From assembly GCA_945952225.1 (NCBI GenBank), contig CAMFHP010000061.1:1-49999 (forward strand): DNA of 49,999 nt. Reading direction: 5' to 3'. A program made the translations under genes and the position numbers. Each line of letters opens with the position of its first letter. The first letter of the stretch is position 1. The notes beneath the pieces were generated by a model, which saw only the letters and a program-made list of their open reading frames with translations, was not told the origin of the DNA and did no database searches. Below, in pieces: positions 25,782 through 33,527 of this stretch. The DNA is from an uncultured Myxococcaceae bacterium. Its GTDB lineage: Bacteria > Myxococcota_A > Polyangia > Polyangiales > Ga0077539.

Positions 25782-28700
25782 TCAGCGCGTCGTGCAGGCG
25801 TTGCTCGACGTCGTGTAGTTGTTGAGCGCCGTGAGGGTGCACGTGCCGTCGGCGTTGATGAGCACGTTGGCGACCTTCCAGAAGGTGTTGCTCGTGCAGT
25901 TGCCCGTCGACGAGCCCGTGAGCGGCGAGCTCGTGTAGACGGCCATGGGCGTGGTGCCCGCGCTCGGTCCGCAGTAGACGCGCACCGTGGCCGTGCGGCC
26001 GGCGGCGCGCGCGTAGTTGTGCACGCCGATGGTGTACGTCTGGCCCACGGCGGGCGTGTTCACGCGGATGTTCTCGGGGCCGTTCGAGGTGACGTTGTCG
26101 ACGTCCTGACTCGCGCCCCACGCGGGGCTCATGTTCGAGTAGAAGGCGTCGTTGGGCACGCTGAACCACGCGCCGCTCACGTTGTTGTGCAGGTGCAGGT
26201 CGACGTCGCCGGTGCCGTTCCACGTGAGCTCGACGCGGAGGCCGCGCGAGTTGGCCGTGACGTTGAACTGGCACGAGCGCGTCTGGTTGAGCCCGTCGAT
26301 CGCGCTCACCTGGATGCGGTACGTCCCCACGATGATCGGGCGGAAGGTCTCCGTCGTCGCCGTGGGAGGCGCGGGGTTCCACACGGCGCTGGTGTCTCCG
26401 CCCGAGGGCGCCGACACGATGGACCACGTGTACCCGCGGAGCATGCCCATCGACGTCACCGAGAGCGACTGCGTGTCACCGGCCCACATGGTCACGTCGG
26501 CGGGGCAGGCGATGGAGCCCATGCACATCTCGTCGACCTGGCCGTTGCAGTTGTCGTCGAGGCCGTTGCACACCTCGCTCGTGGGCGTGCCCGGGGTGCA
26601 GGTCTGCGTCACGCCGCGCACGCAGGCGGCCACGGTGCGACGGCACGCGCCGATGCCGCACGAGAGGTCGGGGATGCCCTCGTCGACGAGCGCGTTGCAG
26701 TTGTTGTCGCGGCCGTCGCAGGTCTCCGTCGTGGCGCAGGGCGTACACGTTCCCGAGCCGTCGCAGGTGCTCGCCACCGGGGGAACCCAGCGGAACGAGC
26801 TGTTCGCGCGGAGCGTGCCGGTGTTGAACGACACCTGGTCGAAGCGCGATCCGTCGCCGCGCTGAAGGCCCACGGTAGCGCTCGCGCCGAGCGAGCGCGC
26901 GTCGCCCACGAGGTCGCCGTAGATCACGTTCACCGCGTGCGTCGACTCTTCGAGCACCACCTCGAAGTTCAGCGAGGCGCCGACGTCACCCGAGGTGCCG
27001 CGATCCTGGAGGTCGGCGTTGGCCCACTGCGCGACCCAGAGGCGCGAGGGGGCGCGTCCGAGCGAGGCGACGCAGAGACCCTGCGGGCGCGTCTGGAGGT
27101 CGTCCCAGAAGGGCAGCACCGCGTCACCGAGCGACGTGGTGGGGAGGGCCGCGTTCGTCCACGCGTTGGCCACCGTGGGGAAGCCCAGCACGCCGTTGAC
27201 GCTCACGCCGACCTGCGTGCGCACCGTGCCGTAGAAGTTGAACGGGAAGGGCAGGGTGAAATCCGCGACGCCGTCGGTGCTCGTCGTGAGCCAGGTCGTG
27301 GCGCCGGGGAGCGCGCACGCGTCGATCCATCCGAGCGACGACGCGTCGCGGGTGTAGGCCCCGCCGCCGAAGCCACAGATGGTGCCCGAGGGGAGGTTCG
27401 CCACGCGCTGGCACACGGGCGCGCCGGTCGCACACGAGATGCGTCCGAACTCGCACGCGTTGCCCGTGCTGCAGCTCGCGCCTTCGTTGCAGGGCACGCA
27501 GTTGCCGGCGCTGTTGCAGACGCTGCCCGTGCCGCAGGCGGTGCCGACGGGGAGCGGTCCTGCGTCGACGCACACGGGCACCACGGGGTGCGTGCACGCG
27601 ATCACGCCGCGGCGGCACACGCCCGACGAGAGGCACGGGCTGCCCGCCACACAACGGAACGGCGCCTCGACGGGGCGGCAGCGGAACTGCACCTCGACGC
27701 TGCCGAGCGCAGGCGCGAGGTTGAGGTCGGGCCCCGGATCGAAGACCGCTTCGAAGGCGACGTAGCGCGCGTGTGCGAGGTGCGGGTCCGACGCGGCGAG
27801 GATGTCGCCGAGGTCGTACTGCGTGGCGATGGGCGTCGCCGACGCGGTGTTGCGGGGCGCGTCGGGCAGGCGGATCGTCGTGGCGGTGAAGAGGTCTGCG
27901 ACCGTGTCGGCGGCGCGCACGCGCATGCGGATCGCAGCGCCCGGCGGCACGTACGACGTGAAGTTGATGAGCCCCCAGGTGGGCACCGTGGCGACCGCGC
28001 TCGCGCCGCACGCCGCCTCGTAGACGCGCACGTACGTGCCGCGCTCGCAGTACTGGTCGTTCGAGGTGGGAGACCACCGGAAGCCCGTGCCCGCCGTCGC
28101 GACGCCGGGGGTGTTGTACCCCACGAGGTCGAAGCGCGTGCCGCCGCCTTCCTGCACGCCGATGGTGGCGCTCGATCCGGTGGCGGTGTCGCTCGTGCCC
28201 TGCATCGTCTGGTACAGCACGTCGACGGTCTGCGTGGCCTCGCTGAGCACCACCTCGAAGTTGAGGTGCGTCGACGCGTCGGCCACGGGATAGAACGCGG
28301 CATCGGCCCACTGGATCACGGTGCGACGGTTGGGGGCCGTGCCCACGGTGGCGATGCAGATGCCGTTGTCGCGGAGCAGCAGGTCGTCCCAGAACGCAAG
28401 CACGGCGTTGGGCGCCGAGGGCGAGGGGAGCGTGGTGTTGATCCACTGCGACGACGAGAGCGCGAACTGCGCGACGCCGTTGGGGGTCACGGTCACGCTG
28501 CGGTACGGCACACCCCAGTACGAGAACGCGTACGGAATGGCCACGGTGGCGAGCCCCTCGTCGGCGCCCGTGAGCACGCTCTGCGAGCCCGGCGCGGCGC
28601 ACGCGTCGATCCAGGTGAGGGGCGACGTCGCACGCGCGTACGGACCGCCGGGGCGGTTCTCGCACTGAGGCTGGAGCCCGCCACGCGCCGTGCCCGCAGG

Positions 28701-29276
28701 GCAGAAGACCGCCGCGGGGAGCGTCGAGGTCGAGACGAAGGTCGAGCCCGGCGGGAGCGTGTCGCCCGGGGTCACGCAGTCGACGATGTGCTTGCAGGTC
28801 GGATCGCACTGTCCGTAGCACTGCGAGACGCTGCCTACGATGCGCGAGCTCGACGCGCCGAGGGCCTCGCAGGTCGACCACGCGCCGCCGCGGCACACGC
28901 GCTGACCGAGGTGGCAGATGTTGTCGGGACCGACCTCGGTGGTGCCCGTGTCGACGTTGCAGGGCACGGGGTCTTCGCCCTCGGCGCACGGGCATCCCGT
29001 GTCGGGGCGGAGGCACTGGCGGCACTCGTTGGTGGAGGTGACGTCGTGGTCGTTGCAGTCGGGGCCGGGCACGCAGCCTTCGCCGTAGGTGTCGCCGTCG
29101 TCGTCGACGCAGCCGGGCGTGGGCGTGGGCGTGACGACCGGCGGCGTGTTGCCGGTGCCCGTGCCCGACGTGAGTGCCCCTGGCGCGCGCAGGTCTGCTT
29201 CAGAGCATGCGGCCATCCACGCGAGCATCAGCCCCATGGAAAGCGTTGTGCGGTGCGACCCACGCGCTCGACTCAT
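25782..29276 (-). CDS. large MopE/nidogen-like/YfaP-like lipoprotein
   Basis: 1164 residues. Lipoprotein signal with AWMAAC, Thr/Pro linker, then DDDGDTYGEGC, a MopE-type metal-binding motif. Two homologous nidogen-like domains follow at about 212-405 and 642-829; each has WIDACA.PG, FWDDL, LNFEVVL and FRW near its end. Cys-rich segments separate them. Around 850-920 are two more MopE-type motifs (CDGRDNNCNALVDEG, CNGLDDNCNGQVDE). Residues about 1010-1105 resemble the YfaP/DUF2135 domain (DVDLHLHNN). Probably an outer-surface, calcium- or copper-binding adhesin-like protein. GGAGG lies seven bases before ATG 29276, deciding the start. Confidence 0.88.
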   Translation of the reverse strand: MSRARGSHRTTLSMGLMLAWMAACSEADLRAPGALTSGTGTGNTPPVVTPTPTPGCVDDDGDTYGEGCVPGPDCNDHDVTSTNECRQCLRPDTGCPCAEGEDPVPCNVDTGTTEVGPDNICHLGQRVCRGGAWSTCEALGASSSRIVGSVSQCYGQCDPTCKHIVDCVTPGDTLPPGSTFVSTSTLPAAVFCPAGTARGGLQPQCENRPGGPYARATSPLTWIDACAAPGSQSVLTGADEGLATVAIPYAFSYWGVPYRSVTVTPNGVAQFALSSSQWINTTLPSPSAPNAVLAFWDDLLLRDNGICIATVGTAPNRRTVIQWADAAFYPVADASTHLNFEVVLSEATQTVDVLYQTMQGTSDTATGSSATIGVQEGGGTRFDLVGYNTPGVATAGTGFRWSPTSNDQYCERGTYVRVYEAACGASAVATVPTWGLINFTSYVPPGAAIRMRVRAADTVADLFTATTIRLPDAPRNTASATPIATQYDLGDILAASDPHLAHARYVAFEAVFDPGPDLNLAPALGSVEVQFRCRPVEAPFRCVAGSPCLSSGVCRRGVIACTHPVVPVCVDAGPLPVGTACGTGSVCNSAGNCVPCNEGASCSTGNACEFGRISCATGAPVCQRVANLPSGTICGFGGGAYTRDASSLGWIDACALPGATTWLTTSTDGVADFTLPFPFNFYGTVRTQVGVSVNGVLGFPTVANAWTNAALPTTSLGDAVLPFWDDLQTRPQGLCVASLGRAPSRLWVAQWANADLQDRGTSGDVGASLNFEVVLEESTHAVNVIYGDLVGDARSLGASATVGLQRGDGSRFDQVSFNTGTLRANSSFRWVPPVASTCDGSGTCTPCATTETCDGRDNNCNALVDEGIPDLSCGIGACRRTVAACVRGVTQTCTPGTPTSEVCNGLDDNCNGQVDEMCMGSIACPADVTMWAGDTQSLSVTSMGMLRGYTWSIVSAPSGGDTSAVWNPAPPTATTETFRPIIVGTYRIQVSAIDGLNQTRSCQFNVTANSRGLRVELTWNGTGDVDLHLHNNVSGAWFSVPNDAFYSNMSPAWGASQDVDNVTSNGPENIRVNTPAVGQTYTIGVHNYARAAGRTATVRVYCGPSAGTTPMAVYTSSPLTGSSTGNCTSNTFWKVANVLINADGTCTLTALNNYTTSSNACTTR

Positions 29277-29371
29277 CAGTGACCTCCAGTCGAGCCGGGT
29301 GAACGGCGGGGTTCTCTGACGACTTGAGCGCGACGTGCGCAAATCAGCGTGAGCTCGGCCGTAGCGAGCCG

Positions 29372-29399
29372 TTGTTTCCGCGCACTGTCGAGGTAGAGT
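29372..29399 (+). promoter_or_regulatory. putative promoter of the potassium channel gene
   Basis: TTGTTT (29372-29377), 16-bp spacer, TAGAGT (29394-29399), 25 bases before ATG 29425. Matches are partial, so this is a candidate only. Confidence 0.3.
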
Positions 29400-29424
29400 C
29401 CGCCGCGCTGGAGCGGCTTCAGAC

Positions 29425-30444
29425 ATGAGGGAAATCGCGCGCAGGCTCTACGTCGCCACCTCGCTCCTCGTGTTCGTCGTGTTCGCGGGCACGGCGGCGA
29501 TCCACACCATCGGGCACGGCCGATGGACGTGGTTCCAGTCGCTCTTTCACACGGTGATCACGCTCTCGACCGTGGGCTACGGCGAGCTGCCGGGCATGGA
29601 GAACGACCCCCTCGCGCGCACGTTCTCGCTCGCCCTCATCGTGCTCGGCGCGGGCACGATGGTGTACTTCGCGTCCGTCGTCACCGCGCTCCTCGTCGAG
29701 GGAGAGCTCCGCGAGATCTTTCGGAGGAACCGCATGCGTCGCCACGTCGACAGCCTCAGCGCGCACGTCATCGTCTGCGGCATCGGTCGCACCGGTCGCC
29801 ACGTCATCGATGAGATGCGCGCGACCCGAACGCCCTTCGTCTGCGTCGACAGCGACATCGAGAAGATGACCCGCCTCGCCGACGAGATTCCGGGCCTCGC
29901 GTTCGTGGTGGGCGACGCGACCGAAGACGAGGTGCTCGAAGCCGCGGGCATCCGTCGCGCGCGCGGCGTCGTCGCAGCGCTCACCGACGACAAGGAGAAC
30001 CTCTACGTCACGCTCACGGCGCGCTCGCTCAACCCATCGTTGCGCATCATCTCGAAGGCCGTCGAGAGCACCGCCGAGGCGAAGCTCCGCAAGGCCGGCG
30101 CCGACAAGGTCGTCTCGACCAACATGATCGGCGGCATGCGCATCGCGAGCGAGATGATCCGCCCGAACGTCACCGAGTTTCTCGACATCATGCTCCGCGA
30201 CCCCGAGCACGTGCTCCGCATCGAGGAGGCGCGCGTGACCGACGCGAGCCCGCTCGTCGGTCGCACGCTCGGCGAGGCCGCGCTCCGCAAGGTGTGCGAC
30301 GTGCTCGTCGTCGCCGTGCGCAGCGCCGAGGGCCGCTACAAGTTCAACCCCGGCGCGGAGCAGGTGCTCCAGTCGGGCGCGACGCTCATCGTGCTCGGTG
30401 AACACACCGAGATCGCGAAGCTCCGCACCGCCGTCACGGGCTGA
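29425..30444 (+). CDS. two-helix potassium channel with TrkA-N/TrkA-C domains
   Basis: 339 residues. Two membrane helices (about 9-29 and 68-92) flank a pore loop with the selectivity filter TVGYG (49-53). A RCK/TrkA-N domain follows (HVIVCGIGRTGRHV, with acidic VCVDSD for nucleotide ribose) and a TrkA-C domain from about 250. This is the MthK/Kch-type arrangement: a homotetrameric potassium channel in the inner membrane gated by ligand binding to the cytosolic ring. It may serve potassium homeostasis or membrane potential. Divergent from the large lipoprotein gene. Confidence 0.93.
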   Translation: MREIARRLYVATSLLVFVVFAGTAAIHTIGHGRWTWFQSLFHTVITLSTVGYGELPGMENDPLARTFSLALIVLGAGTMVYFASVVTALLVEGELREIFRRNRMRRHVDSLSAHVIVCGIGRTGRHVIDEMRATRTPFVCVDSDIEKMTRLADEIPGLAFVVGDATEDEVLEAAGIRRARGVVAALTDDKENLYVTLTARSLNPSLRIISKAVESTAEAKLRKAGADKVVSTNMIGGMRIASEMIRPNVTEFLDIMLRDPEHVLRIEEARVTDASPLVGRTLGEAALRKVCDVLVVAVRSAEGRYKFNPGAEQVLQSGATLIVLGEHTEIAKLRTAVTG

Positions 30445-30449
30445 CCACG

Positions 30450-30479
30450 TTGACAGCACACCGTCGCGCCGTGTGCGAT
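30450..30479 (+). promoter_or_regulatory. putative promoter, leaderless
   Basis: A consensus TTGACA (30450-30455), 18-bp spacer and TGCGAT (30474-30479), six bases before ATG 30486. No Shine-Dalgarno fits between, so transcription probably starts at the start codon. Confidence 0.45.
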
Positions 30480-30485
30480 GCGCCC

Positions 30486-30950
30486 ATGCGCAGACCCTCG
30501 CCCCGCACGTTGGCCTCGACCACGCTCCCCGCGCTCGCCTCGCTCCTCGCGCACTGCACCCGCGAGCCTGCGGTGCCGCCGGTCGCACCACCGCCGCGCG
30601 ATCCGCCGCCGCAGACGCCCTCCGCGGAGCCCGACGCGGGCCTCGCGCTCGAGCCCGTGCTCATCACGCCCGGACACATTCCTCCGGTGCCGCTCGGCGG
30701 CGCGCCGATGCCCGTCACGCCGCTCCCATCGCCCGCGCCTGCGCCCGCACCGCACGCGGCCGCGCCCATGGCCGCCGCCCCGATGGCCGCCGCACCCATG
30801 GCCGCCGCTCCGATGGCCGCCGCGTCTGCGCCCGAGAGCGCCACGCGCGGGGTGTACATCGTCCATCACCACGCGCCGGGCACGGCGTGTCGTCCCATCA
30901 GCCAGACCGAGCTCCAGCAGGCGCTCGATGCGGTGCGGGCGCGTCCTTGA
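30486..30950 (+). CDS. small proline/alanine-rich lipoprotein
   Basis: 154 residues. A signal peptide ends in LLAHC (lipobox Cys about 24). A Pro-rich tract follows, then four AAxPM-type repeats and a short unique C-terminus containing VYIVHHHAPGTAC and a helix (SQTELQQALDAVRA). No domain recognised; probably an envelope-attached lipoprotein. The start at 30486, rather than 30450, places the signal peptide at the N-terminus and agrees with the promoter just upstream. Confidence 0.65.
   Translation: MRRPSPRTLASTTLPALASLLAHCTREPAVPPVAPPPRDPPPQTPSAEPDAGLALEPVLITPGHIPPVPLGGAPMPVTPLPSPAPAPAPHAAAPMAAAPMAAAPMAAAPMAAASAPESATRGVYIVHHHAPGTACRPISQTELQQALDAVRARP
30756..30815 (+). repeat. 15-bp tandem repeat encoding AAxPM, four copies
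   Basis: Four 15-bp units within the small lipoprotein gene encode Ala-Ala-Ala-Pro-Met with synonymous drift (CCC/CCG alternating). Confidence 0.8.
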
Positions 30951-31001
30951 GAGTGTGCGTGCGGAGGGGTGGAGGGGCCGCGCCGTGATCGCGCGAAGGC
31001 G

Positions 31002-31922
31002 TTACTGAATCGCGACGGGCGTGCAGGTGGGCGCGCCGTCGACCGGCGCGTCGGTGCACACAAGGAGCTGACGGGGCGCGGGAGGAGCGCCCGCGACGCG
31101 TCCGATCGCGACGGCCGTGACGACGCTGCGGTCGGTGGGCGTGAGGCGCACGGTGCCGCGCACGGGGCCCGTGCAGGGGCGTGCGTTCTGCGCGCGGATC
31201 TGGAGCGCGAGGGGCGCGCCCGAGGGAACGTTCGCGTACGCGTCGTGGTTCTCTCCGACCGACGCGAAGGCGCCGTAGGCCACGTTCGCGAAGACCGCCT
31301 GCGTGGGACGACTGGGCGCCGCCACGGTGCACACATCCACCGCGCCGAGGCCCACGAGCGCGTGGAAGAAGCGCACGCTCGCCTTGCCCGCGTCGGGCTG
31401 CGTGGGGCTGTCGTGCGAGACCGCCACCGCGAGCCGCACAGGACCCGTCGCGAGGCCGTGCACGATCGCCGTCGAGGTGCCCGACGTGAGCTCGCCGGTC
31501 TGCCCGCTGAGAAGCACCGCGCGCGCGCCCGTCGCGCCGCGGAGGCTGTAGGCGTGGTCGCCCGGCGTGAGGCGCACGGCGCCGGTGATCGCGCGGTAGG
31601 CAACACCATCCGCAGCGGGCACCTCGGAGCCGTCGAGAAAGAGCGCGACGGAGGCCGCCGCGCGGTCGGGCGAGGCGTGGATCACACGGAGCCCCGCAGG
31701 CTCGGGTTCGGGCGCGGGGGCAGGCTCGGGCGTCGGTGCGGGCGAAGCGTCCGACGAGGCGCGCGCGGGGAGGTCGTCGTCGGGCAGCGAGCGCTGCGCA
31801 GCCGCGTTGAGCTGCTCGGTGGAGTAGACGGGTTGCAGGGGACGCGCGCTCCCGCCGCATGCGGCGATGGGGAGCAGGGCGGCGGTCAGACGAAGCACGG
31901 TGGTCCACGGTGCGGGGCGCAT
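31002..31922 (-). CDS. DUF4397-domain lipoprotein
   Basis: 306 residues. Signal peptide with PIAAC lipobox; Pro/Glu/Ala linker to about residue 75; then two DUF4397-like units, seen as LRVIHASPDRAAASVALFLDG and VRFFHALVGLGAVDVC. DUF4397 proteins are periplasmic or surface beta-sandwich proteins of unknown role. GGAGG about 12 bases before ATG 31922 decides the start. TATCGT with CTGACG 16 bp further upstream, read on the minus strand, is a possible promoter. Confidence 0.82.
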   Translation of the reverse strand: MRPAPWTTVLRLTAALLPIAACGGSARPLQPVYSTEQLNAAAQRSLPDDDLPARASSDASPAPTPEPAPAPEPEPAGLRVIHASPDRAAASVALFLDGSEVPAADGVAYRAITGAVRLTPGDHAYSLRGATGARAVLLSGQTGELTSGTSTAIVHGLATGPVRLAVAVSHDSPTQPDAGKASVRFFHALVGLGAVDVCTVAAPSRPTQAVFANVAYGAFASVGENHDAYANVPSGAPLALQIRAQNARPCTGPVRGTVRLTPTDRSVVTAVAIGRVAGAPPAPRQLLVCTDAPVDGAPTCTPVAIQ

Positions 31923-31982
31923 CGGCGTTGTTCCCTCCAGGAGGCGTTTCGGCCCGCGACGATACACGAGTGGTGAAGCGCG

Positions 31983-32681
31983 TCAGCCGTCGATCACGAG
32001 CGCCGTGTGCAGGTGGTCGCCGCCAAGCTCGAAGCGCCCTTCGAGCTCGCATCCGGCAGCAAACTCCCGCGTGAGCCCCTCGACGAGCCGCACGCGCGCG
32101 CGGCCCTCGCGCGCCGACACCTCGACCACGTGGGCCACCTGAAACCCGAAGTAGCCCCGCACGAAGGGGTGCAGACACTTGAACACGCTCTCTTTGAGCG
32201 AGAACACCAGCGTCGCGACGTCGCCCTCGTCGAGCCCCGCGCGCGCGAGGTCTGCGAGCTCGCGGGGGCGCGCGAAGTGCCCTCCCAGACGGCGCGCGCG
32301 CTCGACGGAGAAGCGCACCTCGCTGTCGATGCCGAGGCTCCGCGCGGCCTCGATGGGCGCCACCGCAGACGACACGAAGTTCTGCGTGTGTGTGATCGAT
32401 CCCACGAGCCCGTCGGGCCACACGGGGGCGCGCGAATCGTCGTGGCCGACGGTGATTCCCGCGCGCTCGGGGAGCTGCGCGCGGAGCGCCTCGCGCACGC
32501 ACCAGCGCCCCGCGAGGTACTCGATGTGACGCTTGCGCGCGGCGTCGCGGAGGCGCGCAGGGAGCTCGATGCCCGCGAAGGTCGCGTCGAGGTCTGCCGC
32601 CTCGTCGTGGAGGTCGACGGCCACGCTGCACCGCGCGACGTGCGACGGAAGGATCGCAGGGTCGGCCACGCGCACGAGCAT
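31983..32681 (-). CDS. 4'-phosphopantetheinyl transferase, EntD-like
   Basis: 232 residues. Motifs of the EntD/Sfp superfamily are in order: PVWPDGLVGSITHT, LGIDSE (Mg ligands about Asp119 and Glu121) and FSLKESVFKCLHP. It transfers phosphopantetheine from CoA to carrier proteins of fatty acid, polyketide or nonribosomal peptide synthesis; the Asp-Ser-Glu form and WPDG are typical of EntD-type enzymes. No carrier protein or synthase gene is in the window. It starts five bases after the upstream lipoprotein stop, so they are likely co-transcribed. Confidence 0.92.
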   Translation of the reverse strand: MLVRVADPAILPSHVARCSVAVDLHDEAADLDATFAGIELPARLRDAARKRHIEYLAGRWCVREALRAQLPERAGITVGHDDSRAPVWPDGLVGSITHTQNFVSSAVAPIEAARSLGIDSEVRFSVERARRLGGHFARPRELADLARAGLDEGDVATLVFSLKESVFKCLHPFVRGYFGFQVAHVVEVSAREGRARVRLVEGLTREFAAGCELEGRFELGGDHLHTALVIDG

Positions 32682-32686
32682 CGGGG

Positions 32687-33442
32687 CTACGGGCTCCAGG
32701 TGCCGACGATCTGATCGCCCTCACCGCCGAGGGGAATCACATCGAGCGCGTGGTCCCCGTCGCGCACGCGATCGGTCGCGGCCACGAGGAGCTGCACCGA
32801 CCGCGCATCGTGCGGAACGATCGCGGCGCTCATCGCACCCGCGGGCACGGTGAACCGCCCCGGCGCGCGCGGCACGACGCAGCTCACGAGGAGCCCCGCA
32901 CCGTGCGTCCCCTGCGGCGGTTCGAACGACAGCGTGATCGAGACGTGCGAGCTGTCGCCGCCCTGCCATCGCACGTCGAGGCCCTGCGTGGGGCGCGCGT
33001 TGAAGCCCTGCGCGGGCGCCATCGTTTGCACGGGTGACGGCACCACCGCGGGCGCGCGGAACCGATGCGCGGGCACCCCTGCACCGCCGGCGACCGATCC
33101 CGCGAGGCGCGTTCCGGGTGGAAGCACCGCGCGGATCGCGGCGCGGTAGGCCCCCGCGGCGTTGCGGTCGACGTGGCCGAGCACCTGCCCGCCGGCGACC
33201 CACACCTCGACGCGTCCGCCTTCGAGCGACGGAGGTTCGGCGCCATCGTCGAGGGCCACCGCGGTGCAGTGCGCGTCGCGGTACTTCACATCCTGCGGGC
33301 GCGTGAAGGTCGCGGTGATCGCGGTCATCCCCGGCCCCGGACCGATCCCGATCACATACTGCGGCGGTCCGCTCTCGACGGGCGCGCTCGCCTTCGTACA
33401 CGCCACGACGCACACCCACGCCACCATCACCGCTCGCCGCAT
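32687..33442 (-). CDS. hypothetical lipoprotein
   Basis: 251 residues. Short signal peptide with VCVVAC (Cys about 15). A region with beta-rich character follows (VIGIGPGPGMTAITATF, VEVWVAGGQVLGHV, HVSITLSFEPP). No family recognised. Start 33442 chosen because the signal peptide begins there; on the minus strand GATAAC lies about nine bases upstream, again with no ribosome site. First of a two-gene unit with the phosphopantetheinyl transferase; divergent from the radical SAM gene. Confidence 0.75.
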   Translation of the reverse strand: MRRAVMVAWVCVVACTKASAPVESGPPQYVIGIGPGPGMTAITATFTRPQDVKYRDAHCTAVALDDGAEPPSLEGGRVEVWVAGGQVLGHVDRNAAGAYRAAIRAVLPPGTRLAGSVAGGAGVPAHRFRAPAVVPSPVQTMAPAQGFNARPTQGLDVRWQGGDSSHVSITLSFEPPQGTHGAGLLVSCVVPRAPGRFTVPAGAMSAAIVPHDARSVQLLVAATDRVRDGDHALDVIPLGGEGDQIVGTWSP

Positions 33443-33527
33443 GGCCGCTGCGTTATCGCAACGGCGCCGCGCGCTCAAGGCCCGCGCGTTGACACCGTCG
33501 CATGCCCGGTGCTCTCGTCGCCGCACC

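Noticed and set aside
26019-29282. Very long open frame (about 1090 codons) antisense to the large lipoprotein
   Set aside because: Composition is Arg/Ala/His-rich with no domains, while the minus-strand frame shows lipobox, MopE and nidogen-like motifs.
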